Assembly: GCA_016192845.1 (NCBI GenBank)
Contig: JACPTI010000061.1
Span: forward strand, 1 to 33,077
Length of the DNA: 33,077 nt
Direction: 5' to 3'
Origin: Acidobacteriota bacterium
Lineage (GTDB): Bacteria > Acidobacteriota > Vicinamibacteria > Vicinamibacterales > UBA2999
Shown here piece by piece: positions 1 through 10,600 of this stretch. The notes beneath the pieces were generated by a model. It had not been told where the DNA came from. It worked only from the letters and a program-made list of their open reading frames with translations, and did not search any database. Numbering within the stretch: position 1 is the stretch's first letter; every line of letters begins with the position of its first letter. The translations under genes and the position numbers were made by a program.

Positions 1-1
1 C

Positions 2-817
2 GACGAGAACGGCGTCTTCCTCGACAAGTGGCCGAGCGGCTACTGCCACTCGCTCTCGATGAGCCGCGACCAGCACCTCTGGTGCTACGACGGCGACCAC
101 GAGCAGTTCATCAAGTACGACCTGCGCGGGCACATCGAGACGGTGTTCGGCCGGTACGGCACGTACCCGGGCGCCACGTGGGGCGTCCACCAGATCTCCG
201 CCGACGCGGAAGGCAACATGTACGGCGCCGAGGTGTTCGGCGGCCGCACGCAGAAGTTCGTGCCGAAGCCGAACGCCAATCCGCGCGACCTGTTCTTCGG
301 CCGCGAGCTCGCGCCGAAAACGCCACCCGCGCGGCTGACGACGGTGAAGCCGTTCGCGCCACGTCCGACGGCCAGGCCGAACCCGAATGCGCCGGTTCCG
401 AGCTTCGCGGGCACATGGAATTTCAACAAGGGCTCGAGCCAGATGGCGGCGAGCGGCGGCATGGGATCGGGCGTCGCCGAGCCTCCGATCGCGATGACCG
501 TGAAACAGAGCGCCGGCGAGATCGCGGTCACGATGAAGTACGAATCCGGCGGCGCGCAGCCGACCAGCGCCTCCTTCACGCTGGATGGCAAGGTGACGCA
601 GGTGCCCGATCCGGCGGATCCGCGGCCCGCGTACAACTACAAGCGGATTGCGACGTGGGACGGGGCGCGCCTCGTGCTGCGGACGATCCACGGCCTCAAC
701 AACATCCGCGAGGTGTGGGTCCTCGACGGAAACGTCCTGCGGGTGCAGCGCGCGGCCCAGACGCCGGGCGGCGCCGATTCGGCCACGCGCAATCTGGTCT
801 ACAACCGCGGAACCTGA
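2..817 (+). CDS. NHL-repeat propeller protein with C-terminal beta-rich domain (5' end missing)
   Basis: The reading frame is open from base 2, so the gene starts upstream of the window. The first ~100 residues are NHL-type propeller blades: the stretch YDLRGHIETVFGRYGTYPG followed by GVHQISADAEGNMYGAEVF and QKFVPKPNANP. The same blade order closes the propeller gene at 28963-30186 (YDLEGHYILDIGGHG, GVHQIHVDSERNLYVTEV, QKFRPKPNADP), so the two are paralogues. Unlike that paralogue, this protein continues with a proline-rich linker and a ~115-residue domain starting at SFAGTWNFN, probably a beta-barrel or lipocalin-like fold; that fold is inferred. NHL propellers usually bind ligands or partners, and most in this phylum have no assigned function. 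The stop codon lies at the edge of a long palindrome shared with the convergent neighbour. Confidence 0.85.
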   Translation, partial: DENGVFLDKWPSGYCHSLSMSRDQHLWCYDGDHEQFIKYDLRGHIETVFGRYGTYPGATWGVHQISADAEGNMYGAEVFGGRTQKFVPKPNANPRDLFFGRELAPKTPPARLTTVKPFAPRPTARPNPNAPVPSFAGTWNFNKGSSQMAASGGMGSGVAEPPIAMTVKQSAGEIAVTMKYESGGAQPTSASFTLDGKVTQVPDPADPRPAYNYKRIATWDGARLVLRTIHGLNNIREVWVLDGNVLRVQRAAQTPGGADSATRNLVYNRGT

Positions 818-1001
818 ACCAGGTTCCTGGGTGCTACGGTGCTCAGGTGCTTGGGTTCCGGTTCACGGGTTCACGGTACATGGGTGGTTCAGCGGTTCAC
901 CGCGAACGCGAACCGGTGAACCAGCCTATGCACCGTGAACCGGAGCACCTACGAACCGGAACCTGAGCACCTGAGCACCGAAGAACCCGAGAACCTGGTT
1001 C
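816..1001. repeat. 186-bp nested imperfect palindrome between convergent genes
   Basis: The outer arms (816-864 and 953-1001) are near-perfect inverted copies beginning GAACCAGGTT, with about seven mismatches in 49 bases. The centre holds another inverted repeat, GGTTCACCG against CGGTGAACC. The pentamers GAACC/GGTTC and the unit GGTGCTCAGGTGCT recur throughout. The stop codons of both flanking convergent genes fall in its first and last few bases. It probably serves as a bidirectional terminator and may be a repeat-derived element. Confidence 0.8.
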
Positions 1002-1773
1002 AGGGCTGATACGGTGCGCCGCTGGGGCCCGCCCCGCGGCCGCGCCCGCCGCCCGCCCGCGCCGGCGGCGGCATCTGCTTCAGCCCGTGGAACTGGTTGG
1101 CGTAGATCGTCTGGTAGCGAATCCCGTTGCCGTTCCGGTCGATCCACCCCATCGACTGCTGAAACAGCCCCGGCTCCGGCGCGCCGGCCGGCACCGTCCC
1201 CTCGAGGATGTAGAGCTTCATCTCGTGCATGCCGACGAAGCCGAACGTCCGCGAGCCGTCGCGGTTGGTCAGCTGGAGGAGGTGCCCCTCGACGAGATCC
1301 TGGTGGCCCCAGTTGTACCGGGTGACCTTGGCGTCGCGCTCGAGGAACTTGGAGACGGCGAACACGATCGCGCCGCGCGTGTCATGCTTCCAGTGGCCGT
1401 CGCCGCCGAGGTCGCTCCCAAGGCACGTCTCGGCGCCCGCCGGGCACTTCCTCGCACGCTCGACACCCTGCGGCTCGATCGGCGCGTAATCGACCACGGT
1501 CACCGAGTACCGCTCCGAACCGCGCGTGGCGCTGTACACGCGCGCCGGCAGCGTGTACCCGTACTCCGACATCCACGTCGTCTCGGTAATTCTCGGCTGG
1601 CCGGGAAAATTGACTTTGAAGCCGTCCTGAACGTTCTGGTACTCGGTCCACTCCCCGCCTCCGCGTTCCGCTTCGGCGAGGCTCGCCGGAGCCTGTGGCG
1701 AAGGCGGCTGCGCCGCGACGGGCGCCCCGCCGAGCAGTACGAGTGCGAAAAGAAGAGTGATTGCGCGCCGCAT
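1000..1773 (-). CDS. Exported protein of unknown function (paralogue of 27227-27967)
   Basis: I do not recognise a named family. The start is the ATG at 1773, preceded by GGACAGGAGG with good spacing; the frame stays open upstream only as a shadow of the kinase gene. The 257-residue product has a signal peptide (MRRAITLLFALVLLGGAPVAAQ), then a conserved block EYQNVQDGFKVNFPGQP, TLPARVYSATRGSERYSVTVVDY, a cysteine pair in CPAGAETCLG, LTNRDGSRTFGF and YILEGTVP. Apart from the linkers, almost all these blocks recur in the protein at 27227-27967. The phrase 'DGFKVNFPG..' followed by a YSVTVVDY strand resembles exported domains fused to other proteins in related bacteria. The C-terminus is low-complexity (GGGRGRGAG). 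It is convergent with an NHL gene and divergent from the kinase. Confidence 0.85.
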   Translation of the reverse strand: MRRAITLLFALVLLGGAPVAAQPPSPQAPASLAEAERGGGEWTEYQNVQDGFKVNFPGQPRITETTWMSEYGYTLPARVYSATRGSERYSVTVVDYAPIEPQGVERARKCPAGAETCLGSDLGGDGHWKHDTRGAIVFAVSKFLERDAKVTRYNWGHQDLVEGHLLQLTNRDGSRTFGFVGMHEMKLYILEGTVPAGAPEPGLFQQSMGWIDRNGNGIRYQTIYANQFHGLKQMPPPARAGGGRGRGAGPSGAPYQP

Positions 1774-1848
1774 ATCGGTCCTCCTGTCCCCGACCGGCGA
1801 TATTAACACCTGCAGAACGCTCCCGACCGCGGGCTGCGGCCGATCGGC

Positions 1849-1854
1849 TACAAT
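1849..1854 (+). promoter_or_regulatory. Candidate -10 box for the kinase gene
   Basis: TACAAT matches TATAAT at five of six bases and lies 18 bases before the ATG at 1873. No convincing -35 box is visible at 16-18 bases upstream, and there is no Shine-Dalgarno sequence before the ATG. If used, the transcript leader would be only about a dozen bases. Confidence 0.4.
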
Positions 1855-1872
1855 GCGCCCCGGCACCCCTCG

Positions 1873-4590
<2,718 letters not shown>

Positions 4591-4625
4591 CGCGCGTCGG
4601 CGGAGAGAACCTTCAACCGTAGATG

Positions 4626-4660
4626 TTGACCCCCGCGCCCCCTTGGTGGGATAATCCCAC
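4626..4660 (+). promoter_or_regulatory. Sigma-70 promoter overlapped by a 15-bp palindromic operator
   Basis: TTGACC (4626-4631) and GATAAT (4650-4655) are separated by 18 bases. The perfect palindrome GTGGGAT-A-ATCCCAC (4646-4660) covers the -10 box and ends one base before the antitoxin ATG. This fits autorepression by an AbrB-type antitoxin. Transcription would begin at or next to the ATG, giving a leaderless mRNA. Confidence 0.7.
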
Positions 4661-4661
4661 T

Positions 4662-4889
4662 ATGATCGTCACGCTCGATTCCAAACGACGGTTGACGGTG
4701 CCCACAACGCTGGCGCCCGCGTCGCCCGGCGACTACTTCGACGCGCGCTTCGATCCCGAGGAAGACGCCATCATCTTCCGCCGCTTCGCCGGAAAAGAAG
4801 ATTGGCTCGCCGTGCTCAAGGAGTGTCCCGTCAGCATGGACGACGTCCCGCCTCGGCGGCGGGAGCCCGCACGCCGGCGGAAGCTGTGA
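4662..4889 (+). CDS. vapB: AbrB/MazE-fold antitoxin, VapB-like
   Basis: The 75-residue product starts MIVTLDSKRRLTVPTTL, the swapped-hairpin SpoVT/AbrB DNA-binding signature (strand, KRRLTVP turn, strand). The C-terminal half (WLAVLKECPVSMDDVPPRRR) is the typical flexible toxin-binding arm: a short hydrophobic helix, then basic residues. The ATG at 4662 is chosen because an upstream in-frame ATG (4623) would place coding sequence across the promoter and palindrome. There is no Shine-Dalgarno sequence before the start, consistent with leaderless translation. The gene overlaps the downstream PIN-domain gene by four bases (GTGA), so the two are very likely co-translated. The antitoxin should neutralise the toxin and repress its own promoter; this is inferred from the family. 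Confidence 0.85.
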   Translation: MIVTLDSKRRLTVPTTLAPASPGDYFDARFDPEEDAIIFRRFAGKEDWLAVLKECPVSMDDVPPRRREPARRRKL

Positions 4890-5305
4890 GCTGGCTGGTC
4901 GACACGGACGTGCTGTGCCAGCCGGCTAAACGCCGCGGCGATTCGCGGGTTGTGGCGTGGCTCGAACGGGAAAAGGACCAGTGCTACACCAGCGCGATCG
5001 TCATCGCGCAGTTGGCCTACTGGGTCCGAACAAAGGAAGGACGTCAGCGTCAGGCGCTGCAAGCCTGGCTCACACGGCTCACCAACGCCATGCACGGGCG
5101 GATCTACGGGTTCAACGTATCGGTGGCGCACGTCTGGGCGGAACTCGAGCACCAGCTCGAAGAGGCGGGCCGAAGGATGCCCGTGGAAGACAGCTACATC
5201 GCAGCCACGGCGAAGCGGTACGGGCTCACCATCGCGACGGGCAATGATCAGGATTTCCGGCGGCCCGGACTGAACGTCTTCAATCCGTTCAAAGAACTTG
5301 CTTAA
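4886..5305 (+). CDS. vapC: PIN-domain ribonuclease toxin, VapC-like, with an altered active site
   Basis: The start is the GTG at 4886, overlapping the antitoxin stop; the 139-residue product then begins SWLVDTDVL, exactly the PIN N-terminus. Conserved features are the first metal-binding aspartate D6, the central PVEDSYIAATAKRYGL with D102, and the C-terminal TGNDQDF with D121/D123. In the second acidic position, where VapC proteins have a glutamate (SAIVIAEL..G), this protein has glutamine (SAIVIAQLAYW, Q42). That residue normally helps hold Mg2+/Mn2+, so activity may be reduced or lost. VapC toxins cleave tRNA or rRNA to arrest growth. The gene is the second of a two-gene operon and ends just before a partial REP-like repeat and the decayed SBBP gene. 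Confidence 0.85.
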   Translation: MSWLVDTDVLCQPAKRRGDSRVVAWLEREKDQCYTSAIVIAQLAYWVRTKEGRQRQALQAWLTRLTNAMHGRIYGFNVSVAHVWAELEHQLEEAGRRMPVEDSYIAATAKRYGLTIATGNDQDFRRPGLNVFNPFKELA

Positions 5306-5307
5306 CT

Positions 5308-5321
5308 GGTCCGGCTAAAGC
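5308..5321. repeat. Partial copy of REP-like repeat family A
   Basis: GGTCCGGCTAAAGC matches the first 14 bases of the repeat found complete at 11215, 11245 and 19196 and inverted at 19242. The second half of the palindrome is lost (GACAC instead of CGGAC). Read on the minus strand it supplies the TAG that ends the decayed SBBP frame, so the repeat marks the truncation point. Confidence 0.65.
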
Positions 5322-6446
5322 GACACCGTCTGATCCAGCCCCGCGTCGGCCACCGGGGGCTGATTGAACAGGAACTTCGCGACATAGACGTCGCCGCCGC
5401 TGTTAAACGACCGATCTAAAGCGCCGACGGTGGTCGGAAAGTTGTTCGAGGCGGTCGACCCCGCCACGTAGGCGTTGCCAGCCGCGTCCAAGGCGATAGC
5501 CCTGCCGTCGTCCTGTCCGTTGCCGCCGAGATACGTCGAGTAGACGAGCATCGAGCCGGAGGGATTGACCTTCGTCAGAAAGGTGTCGATAAAGCCGCCG
5601 CCGTGGGCGGTCTGGACGGCGTCCGCGGTCGTCGGGAAGTTGGCCGAGTTGGTAAAACCCGTCACGTAGGCATTGCCGGCAGAGTCCACGGCTATACCAA
5701 CGCCTTCGTCATTGAGGTTGCCGCCGAGATAAGTGGAATAGACCAGAGCCGAGCCTGCCGGATTGAGCTTCGTCACAAACACGTCGCTACTGCTGTTAAA
5801 ACTTGTGCATATGGAGATCGCCACCGGCCGTGCGCACGACGAGGTCCCCGCTCGCATCGCGTTCGATGTCCATGGCGCCCTCGAACGCGAGCTCGATCGC
5901 GTTCGGGTCGCCGCCGGGCGCGACGACGAAGTCGTACTCGAGACGTCGCTGATTGCCGTAGTAGATCAAGTCCACGCCGGGGTAGACGTTCTGATATTTC
6001 ACCCTGGCGTAGCTGGGAATGTTGGTGCGCCACGTCGAGGGATCGCCGCCGATGAAGGAATTGACCGTACCGGGCAGCGCCTCGAGCCCTGTGATCGCAG
6101 ACGCGGCGTTGGCGCCGACGACCGTCATTCGCAGCACCGTCTCGCTGGTGGCCTCCGCTTTGCCCAAGATGAACACCGCCTCGGTGGAGGTCAGGAAGAG
6201 GGTATAGCCGCTGCCGCGGGACAGGAACTTGACTCGGCTATCGGTCTGCCCGTAGTTCGCTTCGAAGCTGAGGGGCAGCCTCCCGTACACCTCCGGCACA
6301 CGTGCAATGTGATTACCGGTGACGCCGGCGGTTTCTGCGCCGCCACCGGCAGTCATCCAGATTCGCAGGGCGACCACGACCGCCAGTGACGCAACGCCGA
6401 CGAGTGCTTTGGCCAGCGGAAGCGAGAGCGGGTTCACACGTCGCAT
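5315..6446 (-). pseudogene. SBBP-repeat beta-propeller protein, internally deleted and truncated
   Basis: The 5' part (6446 to ~5797) encodes a signal-anchor-like segment and the N-terminal domain common in SBBP proteins: LPLSFEANYGQTDSRVKFLSR, SYARVKYQNVYPGVDLIYYG, DLVVRTAGGDLHMHK, then a stop. A second frame (~5797 to 5315) carries about two and a half SBBP repeats (SSDVFVTKLNPAGSALVYST, YLGGNLNDEGVGIAVDSAGN, AYVTGFTNSANFPTT). The join at ~5797 goes straight from the N-terminal domain into mid-repeat sequence (FNSSSDVFV), so the expected intervening domain and first blades are missing and the frame is shifted. The 3' end stops at NQPPVADAGLDQTVSL, the usual start of a PKD domain, where the REP-like fragment begins. 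This is an out-of-frame deletion plus a 3' truncation rather than a simple frameshift. Confidence 0.8.
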
Positions 6447-6489
6447 GGGTGTTCTCCTGTGAGGCTGTCAAAGGGGGGCCCTGTTTCTC

Positions 6490-6648
6490 TCACCGAGCGA
6501 TCCGAACCACAAACGGACCGTAGACAAGGCCGCCGGCGGCGAACGTCCTGATCGTCTGAGCGCTGGCAACACTCCCGAGCGCGACGGTCGCCGTCCAGAC
6601 GATCAGCCGCAGGAGGCAAGAAAGCGCGCGCATCGTCCGGCCTTTCAT
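6490..6648 (-). CDS. Small signal-peptide ORF, possibly the remnant of a longer gene
   Basis: The frame encodes 52 residues from the ATG at 6648, or 47 from the ATG at 6633. Residues MRALSCLLRLIVWTATVALGSVASAQ read as a clean signal peptide ending at an AQ cleavage site, but only ~20 residues (TIRTFAAGGLVYGPFVVRIAR) remain. A mature exported protein this short is unusual, and the neighbouring gene is decayed, so it is more likely a truncated 5' end than a functional gene. No Shine-Dalgarno sequence clearly supports either start. It lies between the SBBP pseudogene and the SDR gene, all on the minus strand. Confidence 0.35.
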   Translation of the reverse strand: MKGRTMRALSCLLRLIVWTATVALGSVASAQTIRTFAAGGLVYGPFVVRIAR

Positions 6649-6676
6649 GGCGCCCACGAGTGGTGTCCGCGACCCT

Positions 6677-7495
6677 TCACGCCGGCTGCAGCTCGGGCTG
6701 CTGAATCGCGAGCGGAATCGCGGCATCCATCAGCCCCATCCCGCCGTCGGCGGCCACGAGCTGGCCGGTGATCCATCCCGCTTCCTTCGAGCAGAAGAGG
6801 GCGACCGCATTGCCGATGTCGGCGGGCGTGCCAAGCCGCCGCATCGGCGTCCAGCCGCTGTGGTGATGGTCGCGAATCATCTGAACCACCGGTTCGGGCA
6901 GGGTCTTCAGGACGCTGTCGTCGACCCATCCCGGGCTGACGGCGTTGACGGTGATCCCGCGCGGCGCGAGCGCCACCGCGAAATAGCGGACGAGCGTCTC
7001 GAGGGCCGACTTCGCGGCGCCCATCGCCACCCATGGCTGCCACCCGCCGAACCGCCCGCCGGGCGCGTACGTGATCGCGATGATGCGGCCGCCGTCGGGC
7101 ATCAGCTTCTCGGCGGCGCGCACGGCGACGAGGAACGCCCTGGCCTGCGAGTTCATGGCCGCGTCGAATTTGTCGAGGCCGATCGACATCGCCGGCTCGT
7201 AGAAGGTGCCGATTTCTCCGCGTGCGTTGTTGACGAAGATGTCGAGCGTCCCGAACTCGTCCCGGACGCGCGTGAACAGACGTTCGATCTGCTGCGGTTG
7301 GCAGACGTCCGCCTGCACGGTGAAGCCGTCGGCGCCGCGCGCCCTGACCTGCTCCAGCGTCGCCTTGGCGGCTGCTTCATCCTTCAGGTAGCTGATGGCG
7401 ATATGGATGCCGTGATCGGCGAGCTTCAGGGCGATCCCCCGGCCGATGCCCCGGGAGCCGCCGGTCACGAGCGCGTGTCTCGCGGTAAGCGTCAT
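6677..7495 (-). CDS. SDR-family protein, FabL-like, lacking the catalytic tyrosine
   Basis: The 272-residue product starts at the ATG at 7495, after an AAGGAG site. It is a classical short-chain dehydrogenase/reductase fold: dinucleotide-binding TGGSRGIG (11-18), DIFVNNARG with N90, the helix AAKSALETLVRYFAVALAPRGITVNAVSPGW, and the C-terminal GQLVAADGG. The overall pattern is closest to the FabL-type enoyl-ACP reductases, which use Tyr-(X)6-Lys. Here the lysine (K162) is present, but the aligned tyrosine is tryptophan (W155), and the classical YxxxK position is methionine (M158). NAD(P) binding looks intact, so catalysis may use Y143 or be absent. The gene is divergent from the large regulator at 7615, with ~120 bases between them. 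Confidence 0.88.
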   Translation of the reverse strand: MTLTARHALVTGGSRGIGRGIALKLADHGIHIAISYLKDEAAAKATLEQVRARGADGFTVQADVCQPQQIERLFTRVRDEFGTLDIFVNNARGEIGTFYEPAMSIGLDKFDAAMNSQARAFLVAVRAAEKLMPDGGRIIAITYAPGGRFGGWQPWVAMGAAKSALETLVRYFAVALAPRGITVNAVSPGWVDDSVLKTLPEPVVQMIRDHHHSGWTPMRRLGTPADIGNAVALFCSKEAGWITGQLVAADGGMGLMDAAIPLAIQQPELQPA

Positions 7496-7614
7496 GGGTG
7501 GTTTCTCCTTCTGCGGTAGGATGGCGCCCATCGAGGGGGGAGTCTTTAACAGCGGCTCAATACTGGATGAATAAACGATTAAGCCTCGGGCGGTGAGAAG
7601 GGCACACAGGCGGC

Positions 7615-10600
7615 ATGTCGATGACGGCGAAGGCGTTCTACGAATTCGGCCCCTATCGCGTCGACCCGGCGCTCTGCCGGTTGCTGCGCGGGGAGACGCC
7701 CGTCTTGTTGCCCCCCAAGACCTTCGATCTGCTGCTGATCCTCGTCAGGAACCCGAACCGTGTGCTGTCGAAGGACGAGCTGATTCGAGCGCTCTGGCCC
7801 GACACGTTCGTCGACGAGGCCAACCTCGCGCAGCACGTGTTCAGGCTCCGGAAGGCGCTCGGCCGCCGGCCCGGTGGCGCTGCGTACATCGAGACCATCC
7901 CGAGACGAGGCTACGTCTTTGCCGCGGAGGTGCAGGAACGCGCCGATTCCGCCTCGCGTGCTGAATCGCCGGCGGCGGCGCCCGTCGTCGTGGATGGCGA
8001 GCGGAAGCAGGCCACCGTGCTGCACTGCGGCGTAGCCAACACCGGCGCGCTGGCAGAGCGGCTCGGGCCTGCCCGCCTCGACGCTCTCATGACGGAACTG
8101 AGCGGCGTGGTGAGCGAGGAAACCGGCCGCTACGAAGGCGTCCTTCGCCGCACGCGCGCGGATGCATTCGAAGCGGTCTTCGGCGCGCGCGTGGTGCACG
8201 AAGACGATCCGTGGCGCGCCGTGCTGGCCGCTCTGGACGTCCAGCGCAGGGTGGCACGGCTCGTCCCGGAGCAGACACCCGACGATGCACGGCCGGTCCT
8301 GCGCATCGGGATCGCCACGGGCCCGGTGGTCGTCACCCGGCGAGTGGAGGATCGCGGCATCGACTATTCAGCCGTGGGCGAGACGACGCGCGTGGCCGAT
8401 TTGCTGCAGCAGCTCGCGGCGCCGGGCACGATTCTGATCAGCGACGCAACGCGCCGCGCGGTCGAGGGGTACGTGCCGCTCGAGCGCACGGCGCTCGAGG
8501 TCGAAGGCGCGGCCGCATTCCGCGTCGCCGGGGCGGCGCCGGCTCGAGTGGTGCGGCCGCCTCGCCTGATGCGAACGCTGGAGCGGTTTGTCGGCCGCGT
8601 TCACGAGTTCGGATTGCTCGTGAACCTTGCGGCGCGGGCGCGAGGCGGGCACGGACAGGTTGCGGGCGTTGCCGGTGAACCTGGCATCGGCAAGTCGCGG
8701 CTGCTGCTCGAGCTCACGAACGCGATGCCGGATCTGACGGTGCTCGAGGCCCGGTGCGTGTCCTACGGCAGCCTCGTGGCATACCTGCCGCTGGCAGACC
8801 TCGTTCGCACGTACTGCGGCGTGAAGGACGGCGACAGCGCTGACGAGGTGTGCCGTGCCGTTCGGACTGCCGTCGCCGCGACCGGTCTTCCGGACGATGC
8901 GGATACGTGGCTGCTCCGGCTGCTCGGGATGGGTGAGGCAGCCGACGACACCGTCAGTCCGGAAGCGATCAAGGCGCGGACCTTCGACACGCTGCGCGCG
9001 CTCCTGCTCCACGCGAGCGCGCTCACCCCGCTGGCCATCGTCATCGAGGACATCCATTGGATCGATCGCACGTCCGAAGAGTTCCTGGCCCTGCTCGTCG
9101 AGGGGATCGTCGCTGTCCGGATGCTGATCCTCGTCACGTTCCGGCCGGGATACCAGGTGCCCTGGCGCGATCGGTCGTACGTGACGCAGATGACGCTGGC
9201 GCCGCTCGCCCCCGCGGACGGCGAAGCGTTGATGCACGCGGTGGCGCGGGAGGCACGCATCCCGCCGGAGGTGTCCGCGGAGATCCTGGCCAAGGCCGAG
9301 GGGAACCCCTTCTTCCTCGAGGAGCTTACCCGCGCCGTCGTCGAACACGGACCGGAGCACCGAGTGCCGGACACAGTGCACGGCGTCGTCATGGCGCGGA
9401 TCGATCGGCTGCCGGAGACCGCCAAACAGGTCCTGCAGACGGCGGCGGTGCTGGGCCGCGAGGTGCCGCTGCGCCTGTTGACCAGCGTCTGGCGCGGGAC
9501 GGCGCCGATCGCGCCCGAGCTCGCCGCGTTGTGCCGGCTCGAGTTCCTGTACGAAAAGTCCGGCGGCGACGAACCGGTGTTCGTCTTCCGGCATGCGCTC
9601 ACGCAGGACGTCGCTTACGACAGCCTGCTGGCGCGCCAGCGCCGCGACCTTCACCTGGCGGCCGCACACGCGCTCGAGCAGCTCTACGCCGGCCGCATCG
9701 ACGAGATGACGGCGACGCTGGCGTATCACTACGCCCGGACCGATCTGGACGCCGAGGCCGTGACGTGGCTGATTCGCGCCGCCGATCGGGCGGCGCGCGT
9801 CTACGCGAACGCGGAGGCGATCCTGCACCTCGATCTTGCCCGGCGTCGTCTCGAACGTCCCCCTGAAGGCCCCGGCCGCGACCGCCGCGAGGTGGAAGTC
9901 GCGCTGAAGCACGCACACTCTCTGTACTTTCTCGGAAGGTGGAAAGAGAGCGCAGAAATCCTGCTGCCGCACAACGCCACCCTGGTCCGCCTGGACGACC
10001 CTGGCGTGACGGCCGCCTACGCATTCTGGTTCGCGCACATGTACACGAGGCTCGGCGACCAGCGCCAGGCGGCAGAACAGGCGCATCGGGCGATCGACGC
10101 CGGCACGCGCGCGGGTGAGTCGGCGACGGTCGGCAAGGCGCACGGGGTCATCGCGCTCGACGCCCACTGGTCCGGCAACACGGCCGACGGCATCGCCCAT
10201 GGCGAGGAGGCCGTGCGCATCCTGCGCGCGCACCCGGATCAACGGTGGTGGCTCGGCATGGCGCACTTCTACCTGGCGATGAACCACGTCCTCGCTGGCA
10301 GCTTCGACGCGGCGCTGGCCGAAGCCGCTCATGCGCAGGCGGTCGGCGAGGCAATCGGCGATCCGCGACTGCAGACGTATGCCGGCTTCATGACAGCGTG
10401 GGTCGAGGCGTCGCGGGGCAACTGCGAGCGGGCGCTGGCGGCCTGCCGGCGCAGCCGCGAGCAGGCGCCGGACCGCGTGAGCCATGCGTTTACCTCGATG
10501 GTCCTCGGCTACGCGCTGCTGGAAGCGGGCGACCATCGCGCGGCGCGCGAGCGGCTGGAGCCGCTCGTGGCCAAGTTCGAATCGTTCGGGTTTCCGCAGT

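Noticed and set aside
4623..4661. Longer antitoxin starting at 4623
   Set aside because: It would translate through the promoter and operator palindrome, and the AbrB fold begins exactly at MIVTLDSK.
5780..5810. Programmed frameshift in the SBBP gene
   Set aside because: The join skips a domain and several blades, so it is a deletion rather than a recoding site.
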